This document shows, piece after piece, positions 8,190 to 16,067 of a DNA stretch of 64,000 bases. The stretch's first letter is position 1. Each line of letters starts with the position of its first letter. The stretch covers positions 1 through 64,000 of the forward strand of contig JAAVID010000053.1 in NCBI GenBank assembly GCA_014799395.1, given 5' to 3'. A program made the position numbers and the translations under genes. The stretch comes from Oscillospiraceae bacterium. Its GTDB lineage: Bacteria; Bacillota; Clostridia; Oscillospirales; Ruminococcaceae. The notes under the pieces are model-generated. The model was given only the letters and a program-made list of their open reading frames with translations. It did no database searches and had not been told where the DNA came from.

Positions 8190-9053
8190 ATGAAGGATTT
8201 TTTTCACAGCGTTAAATTCAGAATTTTAATTTGCATAGGCGCGCTGCTGTTGGGACTTATGACCTATGTGGCGGTCACGGTCGGAAAGGAAACGCCTCCC
8301 GAACAGATAATCGGCACGGTGACTTATCCTTTCGTTTCCGCAGCGAACGGCATTGCGGACGGGGTCTCGGGCTTTATCGACAAGCTCGTCAACGCGGATA
8401 AGTACAAAAAGGAAAACGACGAGCTCAACGCCAAGCTCAGCGAGATGTACAAGCAGACGATGGACTATGAAACGCTTCAGAAGGAAAACGAGCGTCTGCG
8501 TGAAATGCTGGAGCTCAAGCAGAAGAACGAGGACTATCAATTCTCCGAGCCGTGCGATGTTATCGCGCGAAACGCGAACGATATTTACGGCGGCTTTACC
8601 GTCGGCATAGGCGAGAACAGCGGACTGTCCGAGAACGACCCCGTGATAACCTCGGTCGGACTTGTGGGCAGGGTCACGAGAACAGCCGCGAATTACGCCC
8701 GCGTTACGACGATAATCAGCCCCGAGGTCAACGTGGGCGTGTACACTATGCGCGCAAAGACCACGGGAGTTATCGAAAATACCGTTGAATCCGCCTCAAA
8801 GGGAATGTGCCTGATGAGCGATATACTTAAAGACGCGGATATTGAAGTCGGAGATATAATTTTTACATCGGGAAAGAGCGGACTGTTCCCCGCGGATATA
8901 ATGGTGGGAACGGTAACCGAGGTGTACGACGACCCGAACGGACTGTCAAGGCACGCGCTGATACAGCCCGCGGAGGACGTAAAGAGCGTTACAATGGCGT
9001 TCGTCATTACGGACTTCAGCGGAAAGGGTATTCCGTTCGAGATCGGAGAGTGA
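8190..9053 (+). CDS. mreC: Rod-shape determining protein MreC
   Basis: Bitopic membrane protein of the elongasome that links MreB to penicillin-binding proteins. One N-terminal transmembrane helix (ILICIGALLLGLMTYVAV) is followed by a coiled coil rich in Lys/Glu (about residues 70-110) and by the extracellular beta-barrel region with VITSVGLVGRV and FTSGKSGLFP-type sequence, all normal for the family at 287 residues. It lies 69 bases after mreB and 4 bases before mreD. Confidence 0.95.
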   Translation: MKDFFHSVKFRILICIGALLLGLMTYVAVTVGKETPPEQIIGTVTYPFVSAANGIADGVSGFIDKLVNADKYKKENDELNAKLSEMYKQTMDYETLQKENERLREMLELKQKNEDYQFSEPCDVIARNANDIYGGFTVGIGENSGLSENDPVITSVGLVGRVTRTAANYARVTTIISPEVNVGVYTMRAKTTGVIENTVESASKGMCLMSDILKDADIEVGDIIFTSGKSGLFPADIMVGTVTEVYDDPNGLSRHALIQPAEDVKSVTMAFVITDFSGKGIPFEIGE

Positions 9054-9057
9054 CCGA

Positions 9058-9657
9058 ATGAAAAAAATAACGGGGAGCAAGGCGCGCTCGCGCAATATGA
9101 TGCTGCGCGGGTTTCTGCGCTGGCTGCTTTACGCAGCGCTCCTGCTTTTGTTTTATCTTTTTGAGTGCAATCCGATAATTCGCGGATACTGTCCGCTGCT
9201 GATAATACCGCTTGCGACTGCGGTCGCGATGTACGAGGGAGACCTCGCGGCGGGCGTTTTCGGTACATTTTGCGGGCTTATGCTGGATATGGCGAACGGC
9301 GTTACCGTCGTCGGGTTTTCCGCGCTGTGGCTGCTGTGCGCGTGTCCGTTTATCTCACTGCTGGCGCGGTTCTGGATAAAGGCGACGTATATCAGCCATT
9401 TTATCGTGAACACCGCGGTGACGGTGATAATGGGCGCAATGGATTTTCTGTTCCTGCACTGGATGTGGGAGGGCTCGGAGAGCGCAATATCGTTCGCGAG
9501 CGTTATCCTGCTGCCATACGGCAGCGCGGTAATGTTTTCGATACCGATATATTTTCTAATCACGTTTATCGTAAACAAGCTCCGCCCCAAGGAACAGCGC
9601 CGTCTCGAGGAGTCCGCGCAGAGCGCCGAGGAGTCGGAATATAAAGAGAAGGACTAA
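9058..9657 (+). CDS. mreD: Rod-shape determining protein MreD
   Basis: Small polytopic membrane protein of the elongation complex. The 199 residues hold about five hydrophobic helices and a charged C-terminal tail. Assignment depends on membrane topology, length and position between mreC and a class B PBP. A 20-bp perfect palindrome begins at its stop codon. Confidence 0.9.
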   Translation: MKKITGSKARSRNMMLRGFLRWLLYAALLLLFYLFECNPIIRGYCPLLIIPLATAVAMYEGDLAAGVFGTFCGLMLDMANGVTVVGFSALWLLCACPFISLLARFWIKATYISHFIVNTAVTVIMGAMDFLFLHWMWEGSESAISFASVILLPYGSAVMFSIPIYFLITFIVNKLRPKEQRRLEESAQSAEESEYKEKD

Positions 9658-9758
9658 ACTTCGGCTAAACTTCGGTTTCACCGAAGTTTAGCCGAAGTTT
9701 TCTGCGTTTTTTGCTCGAATTGCCCTAATGGCAATTCGGTTTCGCACTTTGTGCGAAA
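9656..9758. repeat. Three tight hairpins between mreD and the PBP gene
   Basis: A 20-bp perfect stem (9656-9675 with 9681-9700, loop TTTCA) is itself built from two copies of CTAAACTTCGG. It is followed by CGAATTGCC/GGCAATTCG (9716-9738) and TTTCGCAC/GTGCGAAA (9740-9758). The first stem has TTTTCTG after it and could terminate or attenuate; the three together resemble a repetitive palindromic insertion inside the mre operon. Confidence 0.6.
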
Positions 9759-9838
9759 CACGCAAAAAGCCGCGTGTTGCTGCATAGCGGTAGTGTGTAT
9801 TAAGGTTCTTTAAAAAATTGTTATGACGGGTGATCGTA

Positions 9839-11914
9839 ATGTCTAAAATTTCTTCTGTTGTTCGTTCTATCATTATGGCAGCGTTTGTTATCGTTATCTC
9901 GTTTTTGTGCGGGATCAGGCTGCTGAAAATACAGCTTGTCGACGGGGCGGGGTACCTTAGTATGACAAGGGAAAGCACCGTTACCGAGCAGGATATTGAG
10001 GCTGCGAGAGGGCAGATAGTCGACGCTAACGGAAAACTGCTGAACACGAACAAGATCGTTTACAATATCAACTTTCAGTTTTATTCGCTGGAAAAGGGCA
10101 CGGAAAACGAGATAATCTACCGTGTTCTGACCGTTCTCGAGAAGAATAACGAAAAGTGGAACGACTCGCTTCCGATAAGCAAGACCGAGCCGTACACGTT
10201 TGACGAGAAGCGCGAGGCGGCTGTCGAAACGCTGAAAGAAAAGCTCAACGTCGGAAGCTACGCGACCGTTGAAAACTGTATCTTTCAGCTTTACAAGCAG
10301 TACGATATAAGCGACAAATACGACGAGAAAATGCGCCGCGCCATTGCGGGCGTGCGCTATGAAATGGTCATCAAGGAATTTTCAAATGTCAACACAAAGT
10401 TTGTGCTCGCAAGCGATATAGGCGAGGATACCGTACTGGAGCTCAAAGAGCTCGGCGCGCTCCTCCCGGGTGTCGACATCACCGAGAGCTGGGAGCGCGA
10501 GTACCTTGACGGCGGTATCGCGGCGCATTTAAGAGGTACGGTGGGCGCTATCTCGGCGGAAAAGTACGAGGAGCTGGACGGCTATCTGCTCAACGATGTT
10601 ATAGGGCTTGACGGAACCGAACAGGCGCTCGAAAGCGAGCTTCGCGGACAGCGCGGAGTGCGCACCATTACAAGAAGCGCGGACGGGCAGAGCGTAACGG
10701 ACGAGGTCACGCAGGAGCCCGTGGCGGGCAAGTCGGTAATGCTGACTATCGACGCGGAGTATCAGTCGCTTTTGCAGGATCTGCTGAAGTATCATATCGA
10801 GTATCTTAACTCGCCGTATTATACTACGGCATACGACGCGACGCTCCGCGGAAAGGGCTGTAAATCGGGCGCTATCGTAGTCCTTGACGTCAAGACGGGC
10901 GGCCTGCTCGGCGCGGCGACTTATCCGACTTACGATATAAACGATCTCTTAAAGGACTACAACGAAGTCCTTAACCGTCCCGACGGACCATTGTTCAACC
11001 GCGCACTGTTCGGTGAATACCGTCCCGGCTCGACATTCAAGACCATTACCGCGACGGCGGGTATGGCGGAGGGCGTTATCACCCCCGAGGAAAAGATAAA
11101 CTGCACCGGAACATATTACTACTATGCGGGCTACACGCCGTCCTGCCTCGGTATCGGGCACTACGGATATATACCCGTAAGAGAGGCTCTGCGTATCTCC
11201 TGCAACATCTTCTTTTACGAGACCGCGCGGCGGCTCGGCATTGACAGGCTCGCGTACTGGGCGGGCAGGTTCGGCGTGGGAAAGGACCTTGGCTTTGAGC
11301 TGAATATGAATCTCGGACAGATGAGCTCGCTGGAGCTGTTCGCGGAAAAAAATTACGAGTGGTACGACGGAAACATCATACAGGCGGGAATAGGGCAGTG
11401 CGAGACCGCGCTCACGCCTATGCACCTCGCCGTGCAGGCGCTGACGATCGCGAATAAGGGCGTTCGTCTCGAGCCGCATATCGTCAAGTCGGTGTACAAC
11501 TACGACTTCACCGAAAAGCTGTACGACAAGGAACCCGTAGTCGCGGAGGACTTCTCCAAGGAGCCGAATATGGACAAATATATGGCGGCTGTGCACGACG
11601 GAATGAAGCAGGTCGCGTCAACGCAGGTCAACTTTACTATCGACGGCGCGGGCTGGGTAAGCCCCTACGATTACGTCGGCATAGGCAAGGAGAACGTCGC
11701 GGTCAAGACGGGTACTCCCGAGGCGGCGGTGGACGTTACCAACTCCGCGCTGATAGGCTTTTATCCCGCGGATAACCCCGAGATAGCGTTCGGGCTGTAT
11801 CTCGAAAAGGGCGAGTACACCAAGGTACTCGCCGCGAACGTGATACAGGCATACGTTACGGGCAAGATCTCCACCAACTACGACGACAAGGGTCAGCCGA
11901 AAACCATTCTGTAA
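9839..11914 (+). CDS. mrdA: Class B penicillin-binding protein 2 (elongation transpeptidase)
   Basis: Membrane-anchored D,D-transpeptidase that crosslinks peptidoglycan during elongation. One N-terminal membrane helix (IIMAAFVIVISFLCGIRLL), a dimerisation/pedestal region and a C-terminal transpeptidase domain are visible. Active-site motifs are present: SxxK in RPGSTFKTITA, SxN in ISCNIFF, and KTG in AVKTGTPEAA. The ORF track starts at GTG 9830; ATG 9839 after GGGTGAT is preferred. The 691 residues fit PBP2. It follows mreBCD, so a role in the Rod system is inferred; the SEDS partner RodA is not in the window. Confidence 0.92.
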   Translation: MSKISSVVRSIIMAAFVIVISFLCGIRLLKIQLVDGAGYLSMTRESTVTEQDIEAARGQIVDANGKLLNTNKIVYNINFQFYSLEKGTENEIIYRVLTVLEKNNEKWNDSLPISKTEPYTFDEKREAAVETLKEKLNVGSYATVENCIFQLYKQYDISDKYDEKMRRAIAGVRYEMVIKEFSNVNTKFVLASDIGEDTVLELKELGALLPGVDITESWEREYLDGGIAAHLRGTVGAISAEKYEELDGYLLNDVIGLDGTEQALESELRGQRGVRTITRSADGQSVTDEVTQEPVAGKSVMLTIDAEYQSLLQDLLKYHIEYLNSPYYTTAYDATLRGKGCKSGAIVVLDVKTGGLLGAATYPTYDINDLLKDYNEVLNRPDGPLFNRALFGEYRPGSTFKTITATAGMAEGVITPEEKINCTGTYYYYAGYTPSCLGIGHYGYIPVREALRISCNIFFYETARRLGIDRLAYWAGRFGVGKDLGFELNMNLGQMSSLELFAEKNYEWYDGNIIQAGIGQCETALTPMHLAVQALTIANKGVRLEPHIVKSVYNYDFTEKLYDKEPVVAEDFSKEPNMDKYMAAVHDGMKQVASTQVNFTIDGAGWVSPYDYVGIGKENVAVKTGTPEAAVDVTNSALIGFYPADNPEIAFGLYLEKGEYTKVLAANVIQAYVTGKISTNYDDKGQPKTIL

Positions 11915-11929
11915 TATCGTTTTTTCATA

Positions 11930-11975
11930 CGTCCGACGGAGTTTTGAAATCTCCGTCGGGCGTTACATTGTTTTT
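11930..11975 (+). terminator. Rho-independent terminator of the mre-mrdA operon
   Basis: CGTCCGACGGAG (11930-11941) pairs with CTCCGTCGGGCG (11951-11962), followed by TTACATTGTTTTTATT. Confidence 0.8.
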
Positions 11976-12059
11976 ATTCGTTAAATTGCACAAAAACAGC
12001 ACCCCAAAATCCAGTAATCTCACAATTTTTTGTTAATATATAAAAAAACCCTTTTCATA

Positions 12060-12087
12060 TTGAAGTTTTTGTGCTAAAATGTATATA
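12060..12087 (+). promoter_or_regulatory. Probable sigma-A promoter for the minD-like gene
   Basis: TTGAAG (12060-12065), 16 bases, TATATA (12082-12087). The leader to ATG 12165 is about 70 bases. Confidence 0.55.
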
Positions 12088-12164
12088 GGGTATTTTAAAT
12101 TATAACTAATTCGGCGAATTTCGTGAGACCGTCATTCAGCCGTCATAGTTGAGAGGGGAACATT

Positions 12165-12902
12165 ATGGCACAAATTATAGCAGTTACGGCAGGCAAGGGG
12201 GGCACCGGCAAATCCACGACCTCCGCTAACGTTGCAACGGGTCTTGCGACTTTGGGTCACAAAACCCTGCTCGTTGAGCTGGACTTTGGTTTGCGTTGCC
12301 TGGATATTATGTTGGGAATGAAGGATAAGGTAAAGCACGACATCGGCGAATACCTTGAGGGCAAAATAGATATTCTTACAGCCACCACCAAGGTCGACCG
12401 CGTGGAAAATCTGTCGCTCGTCTGCGCGACCAGAAACCCGTTTATCGACATCAATCCCGAAAAGATAATGGGAGTGTGCAACGAGATGCGCGAGTACTTC
12501 GATTACATAATCGTCGATACCGCGGGTATCGGAAGCTCCGTGTTCAGCGTTATCAAGGCGGCCGACCTTATTCTTATGGTCACTACGCCCGATACCGTCT
12601 GCGTGCGCGACGGTCAGATGCTGTCCGACTTCCTGTACGTCAAGAATTGCGTAAATCAGCGGCTTATCATCAATAAGGTAAGCGAGAACTTTAAGAACGA
12701 GGATATTCTGTACGACCTCGACGAGGTTATGGACGCTGTTGGAATTCCGCTTATCGGCGTAGTTCCCGAGGACGTAAACATAAAGATATGCGGCGCGAAG
12801 GGCGAGGCTCTTCCTCCGTCCTGCGGCGGCTTTAAGGCGTATTCGTCCATTGCCGCGCGTATCGACGGTCAGGATGTTCCGCTTTCGATAAAGATAGACT
12901 GA
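12165..12902 (+). CDS. minD: MinD/ParA-superfamily ATPase
   Basis: Deviant Walker A P-loop ATPase. AGKGGTGKST is at residues 9-18, the switch region LVELDFGLRCLD follows and the Walker B region is FDYIIVDTAG. The 245 residues are at the short end for MinD. The C-terminus (PLSIKID) shows no basic amphipathic helix like the membrane-targeting sequence of MinD, and no minC or minE lies nearby. It may be a site-selection ATPase acting with distant partners or a MinD-like protein with another cargo. ATG 12165 follows GAGAGGGG. The methylglyoxal synthase gene starts 39 bases downstream and is probably cotranscribed. Confidence 0.75.
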   Translation: MAQIIAVTAGKGGTGKSTTSANVATGLATLGHKTLLVELDFGLRCLDIMLGMKDKVKHDIGEYLEGKIDILTATTKVDRVENLSLVCATRNPFIDINPEKIMGVCNEMREYFDYIIVDTAGIGSSVFSVIKAADLILMVTTPDTVCVRDGQMLSDFLYVKNCVNQRLIINKVSENFKNEDILYDLDEVMDAVGIPLIGVVPEDVNIKICGAKGEALPPSCGGFKAYSSIAARIDGQDVPLSIKID

Positions 12903-12941
12903 TTCTTATATACCTCAATGGACAAGGAGGGGTTTTGGCAG

Positions 12942-13337
12942 ATGAACATTGCTCTTATTGCTCACGATTCAAAAAAGGAGCTTATGGTTCAGTTTTGTAT
13001 TGCCTACTGCGGCATTCTGAGCAGATACAACATTTGTGCCACGGGCACGACGGGAAAATTGGTTTCCGAGGCTACGGGACTTCATATCCAGCGCTTTCTG
13101 AGCGGCTCTCAGGGCGGAGATCAGCAGCTCGCTTCCAGCATAAGCTGTAACGAGATAGACTTGCTGGTGTTTTTCCGCGATCCGCTTAATCCGCGCTCGC
13201 ACGAGCCCAACGATATAAATATCCTGCGGCTTTGCGACGTGCATAATATTCCCGTTGCTACCAACATCGCGACCGCCGAGGCGCTTATCCACGCGCTCGA
13301 ACGCGGCGATCTGGATTGGCGCGAATATATGCGGTGA
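12942..13337 (+). CDS. mgsA: Methylglyoxal synthase
   Basis: Converts dihydroxyacetone phosphate to methylglyoxal and phosphate, a bypass that relieves sugar-phosphate stress; cytoplasmic. The 131-residue protein has the N-terminal IALIAHDSKK, the phosphate loop TGTTGKL, the catalytic Asp in GSQGGDQQ and FFRDPLNP. ATG 12942 is chosen because AAGGAGGGG lies just upstream; the ORF track begins eight codons earlier. It is followed by a terminator. Confidence 0.95.
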   Translation: MNIALIAHDSKKELMVQFCIAYCGILSRYNICATGTTGKLVSEATGLHIQRFLSGSQGGDQQLASSISCNEIDLLVFFRDPLNPRSHEPNDINILRLCDVHNIPVATNIATAEALIHALERGDLDWREYMR

Positions 13338-13357
13338 CGGCAAAAAAGAAGATTTTT

Positions 13358-13386
13358 AAGACGGAGAGCAATGCTTTCCGTCTTTT
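13358..13386 (+). terminator. Rho-independent terminator of mgsA
   Basis: AAGACGGA (13358-13365) pairs with TCCGTCTT (13377-13384), with flanking T residues. Confidence 0.75.
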
Positions 13387-13451
13387 TCACCCTAATCCCC
13401 CTTTTGGCATAAAATGTCTTGAAAACACGTCAACGATAAGGGGGTAATAAT

Positions 13452-14228
13452 TTGACAAAAGGTATTGACGTTTCCTCCTGGCAGGAGGACATAGATTTCA
13501 AAAAGGTCAAAAAAAGCGGAATAAAGTTCGTGATAATCCGCGCGGGATTTGGTACGCGCATCGAGCCCGACAAGTACTTTGAGCGCAATTACAAGGGCGC
13601 GACGGAAGCGGGGCTTCACGTCGGCGCTTACTGGTACAGCTACGCCGAAAGCGGCGCGGGAGCGCTCGCGGAGGCACAGTCGTGCCTTTCGGTGATCAAG
13701 GGGAAGAAGTTCGATTTTCCCATTTTCTTTGACCTTGAGGAGCAGTCGCAGTTCGTTAAGGGTGTGGACTTTTGCAGCAACCTTGTGAGGACGTTCTGCA
13801 ACGAGCTTGAGGAGAATGATTATTTCGCGGGGCTGTATACCTCGCGCTATCCGCTCCAGCACTATATTTCGCGTGAGGTCGCGGGTCGATACGCGGTGTG
13901 GGTGGCGGAATACAATCCCACGCTGAACTACCGCGGAAATTACGGTATCTGGCAGTACTCGGCGACGGGAAGAGTAGACGGCATAAACGGCGCGGTCGAC
14001 CTCGATTACTGCTATGTCGACTACCCGAAGATGATCAAGAGCGCGGGGCTTAACGGCTACGGCGAGGATGCGCCTTTGCCGCCGGTTCTGAAGCCGCTTG
14101 AGGAGGTCGCTCTCGAGGTCATCCGCGGCGACTGGGGCAACGGCGACGAGCGCTACGACAGGCTCACCGCGGCGGGCTACGACTATTACGAGGTACAGCG
14201 CGAGGTCAACAGACTGTTGTACGGTTAA
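13452..14228 (+). CDS. GH25 muramidase with a Cpl-7-type C-terminal domain
   Basis: Lysozyme of the Chalaropsis type that cleaves the MurNAc-GlcNAc bond. Residues 1-190 form the GH25 barrel: KGIDVSSWQ at the start, the acidic FFDLEEQ in the middle, and IWQYS near its end. The last 45 residues (LEEVALEVIRGDWGNG...VNRLL) match the CW_7/Cpl-7 cell-wall-binding repeat. The start is a TTG at 13452 behind AAGGGGG. No signal peptide is seen, which is unusual for a host autolysin and more like a phage endolysin that needs a holin; the phage region in this window is 42 kb away. It has its own terminator. Confidence 0.9.
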   Translation: MTKGIDVSSWQEDIDFKKVKKSGIKFVIIRAGFGTRIEPDKYFERNYKGATEAGLHVGAYWYSYAESGAGALAEAQSCLSVIKGKKFDFPIFFDLEEQSQFVKGVDFCSNLVRTFCNELEENDYFAGLYTSRYPLQHYISREVAGRYAVWVAEYNPTLNYRGNYGIWQYSATGRVDGINGAVDLDYCYVDYPKMIKSAGLNGYGEDAPLPPVLKPLEEVALEVIRGDWGNGDERYDRLTAAGYDYYEVQREVNRLLYG

Positions 14229-14238
14229 TATACTTCGG

Positions 14239-14264
14239 GGGCAGCCGCTGTGGCTGCCCTTTTT
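14239..14264 (+). terminator. Rho-independent terminator of the GH25 gene
   Basis: GGGCAGCC/GGCTGCCC with a five-base loop (14239-14259), followed by TTTTT. Confidence 0.85.
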
Positions 14265-14278
14265 GCGTTGGCAGCGAT

Positions 14279-14307
14279 TTGACAAAGACGTGTTAATGTG
14301 CTACAAT
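14279..14307 (+). promoter_or_regulatory. Sigma-A promoter of the response regulator gene
   Basis: TTGACA (14279-14284), 17 bases, TACAAT (14302-14307). Leader of about 28 bases before ATG 14342, which has TTGGAGG upstream. Confidence 0.85.
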
Positions 14308-14341
14308 GTTTACATAAAATAAAGCATTTGGAGGTTAAATT

Positions 14342-15010
14342 ATGTCCGAAATAATTGCCGTGATCGACGACGATCTGCATATAAACAATATGCTCTGCGA
14401 GCTTCTGAGCCGCGAGGGCTACGAGGTTATCCGCGCGTTTTCGGGGGGAGAGGCGCTTGCGGTGCTGATGGAAACAACGCCCGATCTGGTTCTGCTCGAC
14501 CTGATGATGCCCGGACTTTCGGGAGAGCAGGTCCTGCCGAAGATACGCGATATTCCCGTTATCGTGATGAGCGCAAAGGCGGACGTGGGGAGCAAGGTCG
14601 AGCTGCTGCTGTCGGGGGCTGTGGACTATGTTACCAAGCCGTTCGATACCAAGGAGCTGCTCGCGAGGATACAGGTTCAGCTCCGCCGCAGGCAGATCAC
14701 CTCGGAGTTCCTCGAATACGGCGGGCTTACGCTTGACGCGGAGCTTCACGAGGCGAAGTTCGGCGAAAGCGCCGTAAAGCTCACGAAAACGGAATTCGCG
14801 ATACTGAAAATACTTATGCAGAACCCAAAGCAGGTAGTCACGAAATCGCAGATACTCGACAGGATAAGCGCCGACACGCCCGACTGCGTGGAAAGCTCGC
14901 TGAAAGTCCACGTCAGCAATCTGCGCAAAAAGCTCCGCGACGCGTCGGGGCTGGACTTTATCGAGGCGGTCTGGGGCATAGGCTTTAAAATGCGCGAAAA
15001 TCTTAACTGA
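14342..15010 (+). CDS. OmpR/PhoB-family response regulator
   Basis: Cytoplasmic two-component regulator of 222 residues. The receiver domain (1-115) has the acidic pocket IDDD, the phospho-acceptor Asp in LVLLDLMMPG and the conserved Lys in VTKPFD. The C-terminal half is a winged helix with KLTKTEFAILKIL and the recognition region ESSLKVHVSNLRKKL. Its likely kinase is encoded 5.7 kb downstream (20764), on the far side of the ABC transporter genes, an arrangement common for antimicrobial-peptide transport modules. Direct repeats at the 3' end of the gene and just after it are good candidates for its own binding sites. Confidence 0.93.
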   Translation: MSEIIAVIDDDLHINNMLCELLSREGYEVIRAFSGGEALAVLMETTPDLVLLDLMMPGLSGEQVLPKIRDIPVIVMSAKADVGSKVELLLSGAVDYVTKPFDTKELLARIQVQLRRRQITSEFLEYGGLTLDAELHEAKFGESAVKLTKTEFAILKILMQNPKQVVTKSQILDRISADTPDCVESSLKVHVSNLRKKLRDASGLDFIEAVWGIGFKMRENLN

Positions 15011-15058
15011 ATCTTTACTCTTTTCTTAACCGATTTCTTAACCATTATATTTTATAAT
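15001..15058 (+). promoter_or_regulatory. Promoter with four direct repeats, probable response-regulator target
   Basis: TCTTAAC or TCTTTAC occurs at 15001, 15012, 15024 and 15036, a period of 11-12 bases (about one helical turn). The last two copies are the longer TTTCTTAACC. A TATAAT box follows at 15053-15058, and the place of the -35 box is taken by the repeats. This is the usual form of an OmpR-family activated promoter and it faces the ABC transporter operon. The regulator's identity is inferred from position. Confidence 0.6.
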
Positions 15059-15074
15059 ATATTCGGAAGCAGGG

Positions 15075-15123
15075 AATGCCCCGGAAATTAAAAAACAGTC
15101 ACATACATTCCACTCGGGGCATT
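15075..15123 (+). promoter_or_regulatory. Leader stem-loop before the ABC ATPase gene
   Basis: AATGCCCCG (15075-15083) pairs perfectly with CGGGGCATT (15115-15123) across a 31-base loop. It lies in the transcript leader between the predicted promoter and the ATPase start; TTGCTTGTTTTC follows, so weak attenuation is possible. Confidence 0.45.
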
Positions 15124-15150
15124 GCTTGTTTTCGGATAGGAGATGTTAAT

Positions 15151-16056
15151 ATGGAAAATATTCTGACAACAAACAACTTAGTTAAGTCTTACCGCAAATT
15201 TACTGCGCTTGACGGGCTTTCCATGAACGTTCCGAAAGGAGCTATCTACGGGTTTGTCGGGCGCAACGGCGCGGGCAAGACAACGCTGATACGGCTTATC
15301 TGCGGCTTGCAGTTCGCGACCTCGGGTACGTTTATGCTGTACGGCACGGAAAGCACGGGCGATATTTCCAAGGCGCGGCGGAGAATGGGCGCGGTGGTTG
15401 AAACGCCGTCAATTTACCTCGATATGACCGCCGAGGATAACTTAAAGGAGCAGTACCGTGTACTCGGAATGCCGTCGTTTAAGGGTATCCACGAGCTGTT
15501 GAAGCTGGTCGGGCTGGAGAATACGGGGCGCAAAAAGGCGCGCAACTTCTCGCTCGGTATGCGGCAGAGACTGGGTATCGCGATAGCGCTGTGCGGCGAC
15601 CCCGATTTTCTGCTGCTGGACGAGCCGATAAACGGTCTCGACCCTCAAGGTATCATCGAGATACGCGAGCTTATTTTAAAGCTCAACCGAGAGCGGCAGA
15701 TAACCGTGCTTATATCGAGCCATATCCTCGACGAGCTTTCAAGATTGGCTACGCATTACGGCTTTATCGACAAGGGCAGGATAGTCAAGGAGATAAGCGC
15801 GGAGCAGCTCGAAAAGGAATGCAGAAAGTGCGCGAGAGTTTCCGTATCGAGCACGAAAAAGCTCGCGGTCGTGCTGGATAATCTTGGCTTGGAGTACGCG
15901 GTCATCGACGAAAAGACCGCGGACATTTACGGCGAGATAAGCATTACCAGGCTCACCGAAGCGCTTAAAAACGCCGACTGCGAGTTGTTCTCGATAAACG
16001 AGCACGACGAGAGCCTGGAGGCGTACTTTATCGATCTGGTCGGCGGCGGAGAATAA
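15151..16056 (+). CDS. ABC transporter ATP-binding protein (bacitracin/lantibiotic type)
   Basis: ATPase subunit of an ABC-2 exporter, peripheral on the inner membrane face. Walker A is GRNGAGKTT, the signature is FSLGMRQ, Walker B is LLLDEPINGLDP, and the H-loop is ISSHILDEL. The Gln-loop region and the C-terminal extension of about 80 residues are as in BcrA/LanF-type proteins. The ORF track starts 25 codons early; ATG 15151 follows ATAGGAGAT. It is the only ATPase in a row with five permease genes, so the same subunit presumably drives all of them. Substrate is unknown; export of, or resistance to, cell-wall-active peptides is a reasonable inference. Confidence 0.92.
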   Translation: MENILTTNNLVKSYRKFTALDGLSMNVPKGAIYGFVGRNGAGKTTLIRLICGLQFATSGTFMLYGTESTGDISKARRRMGAVVETPSIYLDMTAEDNLKEQYRVLGMPSFKGIHELLKLVGLENTGRKKARNFSLGMRQRLGIAIALCGDPDFLLLDEPINGLDPQGIIEIRELILKLNRERQITVLISSHILDELSRLATHYGFIDKGRIVKEISAEQLEKECRKCARVSVSSTKKLAVVLDNLGLEYAVIDEKTADIYGEISITRLTEALKNADCELFSINEHDESLEAYFIDLVGGGE

Positions 16057-16067
16057 CGGGAGGGGTC

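Noticed and set aside
13392-14285. 297-codon minus-strand ORF opposite the GH25 gene
   Set aside because: Shadow; the GH25 frame has clear catalytic motifs and a terminator on its own strand.
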